The translations under genes and the position numbers were made by a program. From the NCBI GenBank assembly GCA_030640155.1, contig DAOWJX010000139.1, forward strand, positions 1-19,338: DNA of 19,338 nt. Reading direction: 5' to 3'. The stretch is from Candidatus Aegiribacteria sp. (lineage in GTDB: Bacteria; Fermentibacterota; Fermentibacteria; Fermentibacterales; JCC-6). This document shows positions 1-8,837 of the stretch, one piece after another. The first letter of the stretch is position 1. Each line of letters begins with the position of its first letter. The notes below the pieces were generated by a model. That model did not search any database. It was not told where the DNA came from and was given only the letters and a program-made list of their open reading frames with translations.

Positions 1-1476
1 ACCGCAGTCAGAGGAGACATCACTGACCTGGAAATTGTACCTGCCTGTCTTCTCTCTAGAAGGGAATAACTGCATTCCTGATACATTCCCCGGCAGCGCC
101 GGATACTCGACATGCACCGAAGCAAGTCCCATTGTGCCATCACCCGCATCATCAATGAATCTTATTTCCAGAGAACACGATCCTGACAGAAGCAGGTCTT
201 CAACCAGGAGCAGTCGTTCGCCTGATCCGAACCATGAATCGGTAAGAATTTCTATTCCATTAAGGTACAGAGCTACCTCATGTAATTGAGAACTGTCCAT
301 AACAAGAGCGACTACTATACTGCTTCCTCCGCCTGCGCTCTCCACCTGGAATGGCACGGTAATGCTCCCGCCTTCTGTAGTGGTTTCCCATAACCAGCCG
401 GTGTGTGTTTCCTTGAAGGGACTCCAGATATGCTCCTCCCGCAGCCATATATCCGATCGAATGCTCTCTCCCCATTCGGGTGAAGTATCAGGATCTCCGG
501 GAATCCCGCCGGTTCGAAGACCATCCTCTCCGCCCCACGTCAGCCAGTATACGTTGTGAGTTGCATACCTGTGCTGACATCTGGTTAGTTCTTCGTCGGT
601 CAATTCCCATCGGCTGAGCCCCCTTCCGATGAATTCTATCGTGTCTTCCGGATCAAAAACTCCATTACTGTTCTGATCGATAACTGTAAAAGCAACTTCT
701 GAAAGATTGTGTTCCGCATCAGGCTCCAGGCTGAACATCCTGCCGGGACCCGTGAATATTCTGAGTGAAGGACAGGGAGATCCGACAGCTTCACAACCGG
801 CATTCTGCAGATCACTGCCGGAAACGATATAGCCTCCGGTTTCCTCTATGGAAATTCTTGCCCACGGTCTGCCCCAGAAAATATCATCAACCGAAGCATC
901 ATGACTCTCAGTCCAGTAGTATGAACCGGTCGGAGCAATAAGTCTTAGAAGCCGGTTGCGCTTTACAGGAATTCCTCCGGGAGCCGGCCGCCAGGAAATA
1001 TGAAGTTCTATTCTGGAGGCAAAAGTACCGGCGCCTGAGCCTACTATCGGATAAACGCTGACCCTGGCAATCTGAGAACCTGCAACGGGAATAACTCCTT
1101 CAAGGACAACATGAGTCCCAACCGCTGATCGAGGCTCAGCAGGGATCTCTCTGGTTTCAAGTCCTTCTCCCACCAGGACAGGTGTTCTGGCCTGTTCCCC
1201 TTCCATACCTGTGGATCTGTATCCTGAAGCATTAAAACGAAGGGTAGGGGTCGCGCCGGGAGGAACAGGAATTAGAAGCGTGACAGCGGGTCGGATAGGT
1301 TCTCCCGCGATACTTCTTAATCCTGCATTTTCAAATACAGTGTAGCTGCCATTTTCAGTCATGACAATTTCCGGATTATTGAAAGTTAAAACTGCGGAAT
1401 AGCCGCTCGCAGGATCAACAGGCGAAGCAAGTGAGAACTGAGAAACTAGAGTATAAAAGAGTAATACCGCAATCAT
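1..1476 (-). CDS. Secreted C25 (gingipain-like) family protein, N-terminal part, paralogue of the protein at 2243-6040
   Basis: An open frame of 492 codons runs from ATG at 1476 to the window edge without a stop, so the gene is cut. The N-terminus (MIAVLLFYTLVSQFSLASPVD) is a signal peptide ending near A17. The visible part matches the pro-region of the neighbouring C25 peptidase: both share WGxPWxRI, the segment GxFDxxDTxxF and the block HRYATHNVYWLTWGGEDG. The GHGS and TC catalytic motifs are not reached, so peptidase activity is inferred from the paralogue only. Its ATG overlaps the stop of the sirtuin gene (ATGA, 1473-1476). A GAGGGGG ribosome-binding site lies inside the sirtuin's last codons, which suggests coupled translation. 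It is probably the last visible gene of the leftward operon and encodes an exported or surface protein. The protein similarity is clear but the DNA has diverged, so the duplication is old. Confidence 0.85.
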   Translation of the reverse strand, partial: MIAVLLFYTLVSQFSLASPVDPASGYSAVLTFNNPEIVMTENGSYTVFENAGLRSIAGEPIRPAVTLLIPVPPGATPTLRFNASGYRSTGMEGEQARTPVLVGEGLETREIPAEPRSAVGTHVVLEGVIPVAGSQIARVSVYPIVGSGAGTFASRIELHISWRPAPGGIPVKRNRLLRLIAPTGSYYWTESHDASVDDIFWGRPWARISIEETGGYIVSGSDLQNAGCEAVGSPCPSLRIFTGPGRMFSLEPDAEHNLSEVAFTVIDQNSNGVFDPEDTIEFIGRGLSRWELTDEELTRCQHRYATHNVYWLTWGGEDGLRTGGIPGDPDTSPEWGESIRSDIWLREEHIWSPFKETHTGWLWETTTEGGSITVPFQVESAGGGSSIVVALVMDSSQLHEVALYLNGIEILTDSWFGSGERLLLVEDLLLSGSCSLEIRFIDDAGDGTMGLASVHVEYPALPGNVSGMQLFPSREKTGRYNFQVSDVSSDCG

Positions 1477-2246
1477 CTGAATGATACCCCCTCAACCAGG
1501 AGCGGAAGAATCTGCCCTGCTGCGCCATGAATACTTGTTACTCCGGCAAGAGAAGTAAGAGGTGTTTCTTCCGGATTTATCTCGATTACAGGCTTTCCCC
1601 TGCGAAGAACGAACAAAGGAAGAGAACTTGCCGGATAGACCAGCATGGATGTTCCGACAACAAGCATAAGATCACAGCTTTCAGCGAGGTCGAACGCTCT
1701 CCTCAGTGCCTGCTCGGGAAGTTGTTCTCCGAAAAGCACCACATCAGGTCTGAGTATGCTCCCGCATGAACAGCGTGGCGGAAGGCTCTCAAACAGCTCC
1801 TCGGTAATGGGAATTGGCGGTGATCCGCATCTGTTCATACATGAAGCGGTTCTGAGGCTGCCGTGAAGTTCTATTACGTCAATCAGCCCGGCCTTCTGAA
1901 GAAGCCCGTCAACGTTCTGCGTCACCACCGGCAATTTCCCGATTCGCTCCTGAAGCTGTACAAGAGCGTGATAGCCCGCGTGCGGTTGAATATCCTCGTA
2001 TGCTTTCAGTCTTTCTCCATACCATTTCCACACCAGTTCGGGATCTTTCCTGAGACCCTCCGGAGAAGCAAGATCCTCTGCCCTGTGTTCGCGCCAGTAA
2101 CCATCCTCACCGCGAAAAGTCCGAACTCCGCTCTCGCTGGACATCCCGGCTCCCGTGGAAATAACCGGCATCTTTGCTTCTGCGAGCATTTCTATGGTTT
2201 CATCAATTAATTTCTCTGGTGATAATCCTGTCATTGTCTTGCTCAT
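1473..2246 (-). CDS. cobB: Sirtuin, NAD-dependent protein deacylase (class III type)
   Basis: A 257-residue protein of normal length for a bacterial sirtuin. It removes acyl groups from lysines using NAD+, giving nicotinamide and O-acyl-ADP-ribose, and should be cytoplasmic because no signal peptide is seen. Visible motifs are GAGMSSESG (32-40), TQNVDGL (109-115), catalytic His128 in LHGS, four zinc cysteines (C136, C140, C159, C161), VLFGE (170-174) and GTSMLVYPA (198-206). Y76 and R79 form the YxxR pair that in E. coli CobB (Y92/R95) and SIRT5 (Y102/R105) binds succinyl or malonyl groups, so desuccinylase/demalonylase activity is predicted. The start ATG overlaps the stop of the upstream C25 gene (ATGA, 2243-2246) and has little Shine-Dalgarno sequence, so it is probably translated by reinitiation. 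Its stop overlaps the next C25 gene. Its place between two secreted peptidases is unexpected. Confidence 0.95.
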   Translation of the reverse strand: MSKTMTGLSPEKLIDETIEMLAEAKMPVISTGAGMSSESGVRTFRGEDGYWREHRAEDLASPEGLRKDPELVWKWYGERLKAYEDIQPHAGYHALVQLQERIGKLPVVTQNVDGLLQKAGLIDVIELHGSLRTASCMNRCGSPPIPITEELFESLPPRCSCGSILRPDVVLFGEQLPEQALRRAFDLAESCDLMLVVGTSMLVYPASSLPLFVLRRGKPVIEINPEETPLTSLAGVTSIHGAAGQILPLLVEGVSFR

Positions 2247-5200
2247 AGGCCTGATTGGCGAATGACAGCAAGAACATCAGTGACTGAGCTTGAGGCACCC
2301 TCATTGTCGGAAAATTCAATTCTGAAGATGTAAGCCCCCGACGCGGGTTCATCGCCGTCGGTATCCAGGCCATCCCAGATAATCTGATTATATCCCTCTC
2401 TGCAAGACACTGTCCTTCTCCATATTGCTCTCCCTGAAACCGTATAAACCGTGACCCCGGCTGTGCCTGATGTTGCGGTTTCAAAACTGAAACAGCGTTG
2501 CCCTGATCCCGGGTTGGGATATACGAAAACGGAAGAAAGAAGTTCGGTTGATAATCCTGTAGTCACAAAATCAAGAGTGTCCCGTGTTGAATTGCCCATG
2601 CCGTCCCATACGACGAGTATAATCCTGTGAGATCCCTCCGCCAGTTCGGGAACGGTGTATTCTATCTCGCCATGAGTATGGCTGTCAGGTCGATACGTGA
2701 AGTACCGGCTGATATCAAAACCCTGCGAATCCAGGCTCATCAGTATTGAGCGTCCGGCACCGCCACCCATTGCGCAGATGCCACTGGAATCAGAGACGGA
2801 AGCCCTGAGTACGGCATTTCCATGTATAACAGGATTATCTTCTCCTCTGTGTCCCTCAATCCATAATTCCAGTTCAGGGGGGAGAGAGTCATCAGCATGT
2901 ATTCCATTATCCACAACAGAAACCCATTCGCGGAATGCGACTTCTGTAAACTCATTCGAGATTCCAACGGCGCTGCCGCGAGAGAATGATCCGGTATCAG
3001 CCTGCACAGGCATGAAGAATGGAGCGGAAAAATCCCCTTCGGTTCCGGTAACCAACCCCTGGTAGACACTGGATCCGTAACGCAGATACTGTATTATAGT
3101 AGACCCACCGATGGTGGTGTACTCTGTTTCTCTGCCACTTTCCGAGATGTTCAGAAATGCCGCAGAGCTGCTCCGAAGCGATCCGCTGACAGTGTTAATC
3201 ACGCCGCGGATGAGAGAATCTCCCGATACTTCAAAGCTGCAGCCCTCAGAAGAGGGAAATACCGGGCATACTCCACCGTCTCCTAAGACAATATAAAAAC
3301 GATTGAAATTGTAACTTGCCCCGCTTGATAATTTCGCCAGCCACAGCGATGTTCCCGCGCTCAGGTCATTTCCATTCTGATTATCTCCGTTGAAGAGCGT
3401 TGCATAATAGTAACTGAAGAGGAGTGAATTACCAGTGGCCATTGTTCCCCGTGTTGCCGCTATCGAGGCAATCGATCCTCCCCCTGCCTTCAATGCGAAT
3501 TCCTCGGCCATGCAGTCGGCGGAAATCATGTCGAATTGTCCGACATTACAGGTTGCGAAGATCATTAAGGGCTGACGCCCTTCATTGTAAACCCTCTGGA
3601 CATCACTTGTTAAAAGCAGTTTCTCCTGAGCAATCTGGCCATAGGAACCATGCCCGAAGTAGATCATGTTTGCATATCCCGAAGTCAGTTCCTCTACCAG
3701 ATCTTCCCTTGCCTGCGGCTTTTCGGGGTGCAGTCCTTCCGTGGAAGTGCCGGGAGGCCAGGGGTACTCGATCAGGTAGAATTTCACCCTGTCAAGGCTT
3801 TTCGGCAGAATTGAATCGGCAAGAATCTCACAGGCCCATGTGTGAGCGTATTCATTTTCCGAGCTTTTATTCCAATCATCATCAGCGGTCAGAAGAATTC
3901 TGTTTGCCCACTGACCGGAAGGCTCCGCTAATTCGTACAGCATGAGTTTGGAGAGATAAGCGACAAGTTCAGAAAGTGAGGAAACCGAAATCCTCGACAG
4001 CGGGGTTTCGGGATACACGCCCTCATCGTGAGCGATCACGTAGAAATCATCGACATTGTATCCTTCAGCGCCGGTCAGTTCAATAAATGCCGGAATCATT
4101 GTAGGCGTGGAAGTTACATGCATAAGCGGATCGTACGAACCGTCTCCCACAACCACGAGGGCCTGCGCGGGTTCGTCCCATGAATCCTGTGTGTACCTGA
4201 AGAATGATCTTATCGCTCCGGGATCCCGCAGCCCCTGACCGAACTCATCGTATATCTCACCGGCGGTGACTATGACGGTAGATAAACCTCTCATGCCGTA
4301 TATGGTCTCGAGCGGTTCAGCGGCTTCGAGCAGTTCGTCTGCCACAACTAAAGCTATATCACCCTGAATTCCGGTTCCGATTATCCGCCCCGGTTCAGCC
4401 GGCAGCAAAGAGTCAGGAGACAGGTAACCGTCGGTTCCTGTGAGCCACAGTTCAGATCCGGGTTCAACTTCAAGCGATACATTGAGCAGCCCACCCGCGA
4501 TACTGCCCTTCAATCTTCTAGCAGCGAATGGATCTGAGACATCCAGAAGGCTGTACGAGTCTGCGGCGCCCCCCAATGAGAAGTTGTATCGTCTTTGAAC
4601 AACAATATCGGCGAAGCGGAGTACTCGTCCTGCGGCGTAAGACAGGCGACGAGGGTAATCAACCTGGAAGTAGTTGAAATATACTGTCCCGGGGTCGTTC
4701 AGAGCGGTCACTTTCAGCAGGTTCATGGAAGGATCAAGTGTAAGCCCTTCGAATGTGAATATCTCTTCACCTGGTCCATTAAAGGATGTATCGGCAATCA
4801 GATCACCGTTGAGCTGAATGGAAAAATCGTGGTCACCGTATGAGGTTGAGACAAGGCAAATGACAAGTCTGCCATCGCCGTCAATTGATGAACTTGAGAA
4901 ATAGAAGTAACCCGGGATGTTTTCGTAAAGCATTGACCATACCCAACCGGTACTGTTCTCATAACCTCCGGTCCAGATATAATCCTGTTCCTGCCAGAGA
5001 TTATGCAGAAGGCTGTCACCCCATGCCGGAGATCCGTCAGGTGTCGCGTCCAGAGTATCCATTCTCAGGCCGTCTTCACCTCCCCATGTGAGCCAGTAGA
5101 CATTATGGGTCGCGTAGCGGTGATGAAGCCTTTCAGTTTCTTTATTGAATTCATCGAAAATAAACCTGTTCAGATCACAGGCGAAGAATCTGAGAGTATC

Positions 5201-6040
5201 GGATTGGTCGAATATCCCGTCCCCTCCGTCATCCACCTCTATTGCAATTTCACTCAGAGAATGTCCTTCTCCGGGATCGTACAGATCAAATTGTGTTCCA
5301 GGCCCTCCGAACATCCGAAGAGAGCTTGATGGAACACCGGTTACATCACAACCAGCCTGAGCGAATTCCTCGCCGGTTACCGAATAGAAACCGGTAGAAG
5401 ATATGGCTATTCTAACCCATGGAAGTCCCCAGAACTGGCTTGTGGCCCGGGTACTGGAATTAGGCCAGTAGATTAGGGAGGGGAGACAGAGAGCGCTGAG
5501 AAGCGGATTATCTATCTCGCGGCTTCCACTTCTCGATGGCCATTCAAGCCGAATATCCAATGCTGAAGGAATTCTTGAATTGTCCCCCGAAGCAAACGGC
5601 GCAACGGTTACAGCGGCGACGGTTGTTCCGGCGATATGCATTGTTTCAAGTTCAGCATAATCCCCGCGGCCTTCTGATGGCGTAATCAGGGGAATTATCC
5701 ATTCGGTGTCCAGACCGGAACCGGTCTGAACCGGTGTGACCAGGAATGGACCGGGCAGCTCAACTCTATGGAAATCTACCGGTGTACATGTGATGACAGG
5801 TTCGCATCCGGGTGGAACGGGTATGAAATACGTCCTGGCAGGAGTGACATAATTTCCCTCTGTGTGGGATAATCCCATTCCATATATGGTAGGATACCAG
5901 TATTCTTCGTATTCATGGAAGTCCGGTTCAGCAATTACTACTGAAAATGAGCATCCGTCCGGACCGGAGTAATCCACGGAAACAACGTCTGATTGAACCC
6001 GCATATTCAGTATGCAAACAACCAATAATAACTGAAGCAA
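2243..6040 (-). CDS. Secreted C25 family cysteine peptidase (gingipain-like) with C-terminal FlgD-Ig/T9SS-like domain
   Basis: About 1265 residues. The chosen start is TTG at 6040, because AAGGAG at 6047-6052 lies six bases upstream. The frame is open to a TTG at 6073, which would add 11 residues but has no such site. From 6040 the protein begins with a short signal peptide (LLQLLLVVCILNMRVQS). A pro-region runs to about residue 560, with the HRYATHNVYWLTWGGEDG block shared with its paralogue. The peptidase domain covers about 565-925 and holds GDGSYDP, DDFY, the catalytic His797 in YFGHGSYG and the nucleophile Cys831 in ATCNVGQFD. Their 34-residue spacing matches gingipain RgpB (His211/Cys244). 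The last ~100 residues start VYPNPGSG and contain WDGLDTDG and SGAYIFRI, an FlgD-Ig or T9SS type A-like sorting domain. It is therefore predicted to be an extracellular or surface-attached peptidase. Specificity (Arg, Lys or other) cannot be read from sequence. Confidence 0.93.
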   Translation of the reverse strand: MLQLLLVVCILNMRVQSDVVSVDYSGPDGCSFSVVIAEPDFHEYEEYWYPTIYGMGLSHTEGNYVTPARTYFIPVPPGCEPVITCTPVDFHRVELPGPFLVTPVQTGSGLDTEWIIPLITPSEGRGDYAELETMHIAGTTVAAVTVAPFASGDNSRIPSALDIRLEWPSRSGSREIDNPLLSALCLPSLIYWPNSSTRATSQFWGLPWVRIAISSTGFYSVTGEEFAQAGCDVTGVPSSSLRMFGGPGTQFDLYDPGEGHSLSEIAIEVDDGGDGIFDQSDTLRFFACDLNRFIFDEFNKETERLHHRYATHNVYWLTWGGEDGLRMDTLDATPDGSPAWGDSLLHNLWQEQDYIWTGGYENSTGWVWSMLYENIPGYFYFSSSSIDGDGRLVICLVSTSYGDHDFSIQLNGDLIADTSFNGPGEEIFTFEGLTLDPSMNLLKVTALNDPGTVYFNYFQVDYPRRLSYAAGRVLRFADIVVQRRYNFSLGGAADSYSLLDVSDPFAARRLKGSIAGGLLNVSLEVEPGSELWLTGTDGYLSPDSLLPAEPGRIIGTGIQGDIALVVADELLEAAEPLETIYGMRGLSTVIVTAGEIYDEFGQGLRDPGAIRSFFRYTQDSWDEPAQALVVVGDGSYDPLMHVTSTPTMIPAFIELTGAEGYNVDDFYVIAHDEGVYPETPLSRISVSSLSELVAYLSKLMLYELAEPSGQWANRILLTADDDWNKSSENEYAHTWACEILADSILPKSLDRVKFYLIEYPWPPGTSTEGLHPEKPQAREDLVEELTSGYANMIYFGHGSYGQIAQEKLLLTSDVQRVYNEGRQPLMIFATCNVGQFDMISADCMAEEFALKAGGGSIASIAATRGTMATGNSLLFSYYYATLFNGDNQNGNDLSAGTSLWLAKLSSGASYNFNRFYIVLGDGGVCPVFPSSEGCSFEVSGDSLIRGVINTVSGSLRSSSAAFLNISESGRETEYTTIGGSTIIQYLRYGSSVYQGLVTGTEGDFSAPFFMPVQADTGSFSRGSAVGISNEFTEVAFREWVSVVDNGIHADDSLPPELELWIEGHRGEDNPVIHGNAVLRASVSDSSGICAMGGGAGRSILMSLDSQGFDISRYFTYRPDSHTHGEIEYTVPELAEGSHRIILVVWDGMGNSTRDTLDFVTTGLSTELLSSVFVYPNPGSGQRCFSFETATSGTAGVTVYTVSGRAIWRRTVSCREGYNQIIWDGLDTDGDEPASGAYIFRIEFSDNEGASSSVTDVLAVIRQSGL

Positions 6041-6046
6041 ATTCAG

Positions 6047-6052
6047 CTCCTT
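6047..6052 (-). promoter_or_regulatory. Ribosome-binding site deciding the C25 peptidase start
   Basis: The reverse complement reads AAGGAG, followed by six bases (CTGAAT) and the TTG at 6040. The hexamer lies inside the longer open frame as the codons Lys-Glu, so the start at 6073 would translate through it. The short form also gives the more typical signal peptide. Confidence 0.6.
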
Positions 6053-6151
6053 CCAGTATGGGATACTACTCAATACTGAACATACGGCGCAAGGTGTCAG
6101 GATGAATGAATATAACTCCGGTTCTCAGGATATGTTCCCATTCATTGTATC

Positions 6152-8617
6152 TCACTGAGAAAACTCCTCAAATGTTCTTATTATTTCTCCATGACTGAAA
6201 ATCCTGTTGAGATAGGATTCTCTGTTCGAGTGATCCTGAATTCTGTCCGCGGCTTGCATCAGGTCTCGATAAGCCCGTTCAGTCAATCTCCGGTGCTGAT
6301 CGCTCCATTGATTTCTGCTGGCGGAATTCAGGGACTCGCGAGTGGCTGAAGTGGCTAGAAGTCGATAAGCTTGAGCCAGGATCCATAGAATATCCATTCT
6401 TTCCTTAATACTCTGTGTCTGCAGCTCATCTTCTGCTCTTTTCAAAAGTTCAAGAGCTTCAGCTTCCGCCTCTGGAGAGCAATCCTCTCTGAGTATTGCC
6501 TGCGCCAGAAGACCTCTGACCTGAGGTTCTATCTTCATTGCTCCGATATTTTCAAGGATACTCAGTGACCTTCGCAGATGCTCCCCGGCTTCCGATAGTC
6601 TATTCAGATTCAGATACGCTTCTCCCAGTTGAAGAAGAAGCTCGCTTTCGCCCTCGGCATCTTCCATGACTCTGCAGATCTCAAGGGATCTGCCGTAGAA
6701 AACGAGAGCCTTTGCAGGACAATCAAGTTCCATCTGCAGTAAACCCATTCCGGACAGGATAATCCCCTGCATGAATTGATCTCCCTGGTCCTCAGCAATA
6801 CCAATTGCCTCGCGGTAACGGGATTCAGCTTTCTCCGTCAGGCCGAGGTGCAGCATAATATTTCCAATGTTGTTCAGAACCTTGCACTGTCCGGGCCTGT
6901 CGCCGAGTTCCAGGCAGATTTGAAGGCTCCTTTCCGCAATGGAGACAGCCTTCTCAATAGCTCCGCTTCTGAAATAAGCACTACCCATATTAATCAACAC
7001 ATGGGCCTGCGCATCGAGATTACCGCTGGATATCTGCAAATCGAGCGACCTTCTGTAATAATCAAGAGCAGCTTCATCATCACCCTGTGAAGCGTGAACC
7101 AGGCCGATATTGCACAATGTGCTGGACTTTTGTAGACAAGCGGCAAGTTCAACGGATATTGCCAGACTGTCTTCAAAACTATGTAAAGCTTCTTCAAAAT
7201 TACCCTGATTCCATTTCACCAGTCCAAGATTGTTGAGAGCTCTTGCTTCACCATCTCGATCATAGATAGTCCGGGCAATACTGAGAACCTGCCTGAAGGC
7301 TTTCTGAGCTTTCTTAAGTTGTGAGAGCTTCCAGAGAGCTATTCCGATTCCGTTAAGCGCTGTGAGCTGACCGATCTTATCACCGGTTCTTTTTGCGATT
7401 GCAAGAGACTCTTCCATTATACTCATTCCCCTGTCGAACTCTCCCGCATCCCGGTAGGTTCCTCCAAGAAGATTTCTGGCCTGAACAAGCTCAGGATCAA
7501 GAATAATTGATTTCTCAAGAGCCTGTCGCGCCAGATCAAGCTCCTCGGAAGATGATCTCTTCCGGTAAATATATCTGCCCCTTAGATACAGTTCGTAGGC
7601 GCCTGTCCTGTCCGTCATGTTCTGCGTAACTCCCGGGAACATGCCCGGTTCAATTCCAAGAGCTTTCAGAAGTCCATCCGCAAGCTTGCCCTTAATTGAT
7701 GCCAGCTCGTACCAGTCATCCTGCCAGTTGTCCGCCCAGATCAATCTTTTCTCTTCCGTGTCCAGAAGTTCAATGTTGAGCCGGAAAACACTCTCCTGTT
7801 TCCAGAGAGAACCTTTTACAATGTATCTGACACCCAGCCTGCCTGTAAGTTCATTTATGGAACCGCCTGCTTCCTGGATACGAAGCACATCACTGAGAGG
7901 AGCTACCGCAATGTTACCGGCCCGGGAAAGATCTGATACGAGATCCGATGAAATACCGTAAGAATAAAATGCATCGCTGTCCGAACCTAAATTCTCAAGA
8001 ATGGTAACTGCTACCGAAGGAATTTTATCTTTTTTCTCAGGTTTGCTGACTCCATCAATCTTTCCGGAAGCAAGAACGGGATGAGTTCGTTTTCCAATAC
8101 CGGTGATCACATATATTTCAATAAGTCGACCGAGACCCTTCAACCTGTGAAGACCCAGCGCTTCCGCGGATGGCCGTCTGCCGGATCCATAGTCGTTAAG
8201 CAACTCCTTAGAGACACATATCCCTCCAGGAGCAGCTATTTCTTCCAGTCTGGATGCGATATTCACCGTGTCACCGAAAATATCATTACCAAGAAGAAGA
8301 ACATCTCCCCAGTGGATCCCGATCCGCAGCTGGAAATCAGCTCTTCTCAGTATATCCTGAACTGACCTGGCACACCTGACTGCTGAAACAGGGCTGGAAA
8401 AAACGCTGAGAGTGCCGTCACCCATAACCTTTACAAGGGAACCAACGTACTTATTCAACTGCTCAGAAAGGATATCCTTCGTTTTTAACAGAATGGACAT
8501 TGCATCGGTTTCATCCCGCTCCATCCTTGATGAAAACCCTACTATGTCGGTGAACATTACCGCGAACTTTTTTCTTTCAGGCTTAATCAATCTTAATCCC
8601 ATCCCTCCGAACAGCAA
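6152..8617 (-). CDS. Class III adenylate cyclase fused to TolB-like domain and TPR repeats
   Basis: An 821-residue multidomain regulator without a clear signal peptide. Residues ~17-175 are a class III nucleotidyl cyclase domain. Metal ligands D24 (FTDIVGFS) and D67 (VMGDG), adenine-specifying K63 and D116, and transition-state N119 and R123 (GDTVNIASR) are all present, so an active adenylate cyclase making cAMP is predicted. Residues ~198-320 (PSVAVTILENLGSDSD..., YIVKGSLW, LIWADNW) resemble the TolB-like domain found in CadC-type and cyclase-TPR proteins. Residues ~335-700 hold about eight TPRs at ~40-residue spacing (for example ALNNLGLVKWNQGNFEEAL), followed by a helical tail. The start is uncertain: TTG 8617, ATG 8602 and TTG 8590 are in frame, and a GGAGGG directly abuts ATG 8602. 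The gene leads the leftward run, 111 bp before the C25 peptidase. A shared transcript is possible but not shown. Confidence 0.92.
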   Translation of the reverse strand: MLFGGMGLRLIKPERKKFAVMFTDIVGFSSRMERDETDAMSILLKTKDILSEQLNKYVGSLVKVMGDGTLSVFSSPVSAVRCARSVQDILRRADFQLRIGIHWGDVLLLGNDIFGDTVNIASRLEEIAAPGGICVSKELLNDYGSGRRPSAEALGLHRLKGLGRLIEIYVITGIGKRTHPVLASGKIDGVSKPEKKDKIPSVAVTILENLGSDSDAFYSYGISSDLVSDLSRAGNIAVAPLSDVLRIQEAGGSINELTGRLGVRYIVKGSLWKQESVFRLNIELLDTEEKRLIWADNWQDDWYELASIKGKLADGLLKALGIEPGMFPGVTQNMTDRTGAYELYLRGRYIYRKRSSSEELDLARQALEKSIILDPELVQARNLLGGTYRDAGEFDRGMSIMEESLAIAKRTGDKIGQLTALNGIGIALWKLSQLKKAQKAFRQVLSIARTIYDRDGEARALNNLGLVKWNQGNFEEALHSFEDSLAISVELAACLQKSSTLCNIGLVHASQGDDEAALDYYRRSLDLQISSGNLDAQAHVLINMGSAYFRSGAIEKAVSIAERSLQICLELGDRPGQCKVLNNIGNIMLHLGLTEKAESRYREAIGIAEDQGDQFMQGIILSGMGLLQMELDCPAKALVFYGRSLEICRVMEDAEGESELLLQLGEAYLNLNRLSEAGEHLRRSLSILENIGAMKIEPQVRGLLAQAILREDCSPEAEAEALELLKRAEDELQTQSIKERMDILWILAQAYRLLATSATRESLNSASRNQWSDQHRRLTERAYRDLMQAADRIQDHSNRESYLNRIFSHGEIIRTFEEFSQ

Positions 8618-8751
8618 ACATGATGCCTAGGAGCTTATCGTCAAATACTTCCAGTATTCTCCTCAAATCTCCGAGCATTCTATCTCAGCTGCGAGGTTCT
8701 TCTGCTCAATGCACATTATCGGACAAGCTCCTGGCATGAAGTATATACAAC

Positions 8752-8769
8752 CTGACTGAATTCTGTCAG
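8752..8769. promoter_or_regulatory. 18-bp imperfect palindrome in the divergent intergenic region
   Basis: CTGACTGAATTCTGTCAG is symmetric except for one T/T position on each side of a GAATTC centre. It lies about 135 bp upstream of the cyclase gene and 69 bp before the first dispersed repeat. It could be an operator for a dimeric regulator or a short hairpin. No T-run follows on the plus strand. Function is inferred from symmetry and position only. Confidence 0.3.
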
Positions 8770-8837
8770 ACTGCTTTATCATATTCCAATTGAAAGCTGC
8801 TCGTGACGAAGGCAGGTTATATTTGCAGGTTATTCAG

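Noticed and set aside
35..559. Short open frames on both strands over 1-1476
   Set aside because: They are shadows of the long minus-strand C25 frame, which has a signal peptide and clear homology to its neighbour.
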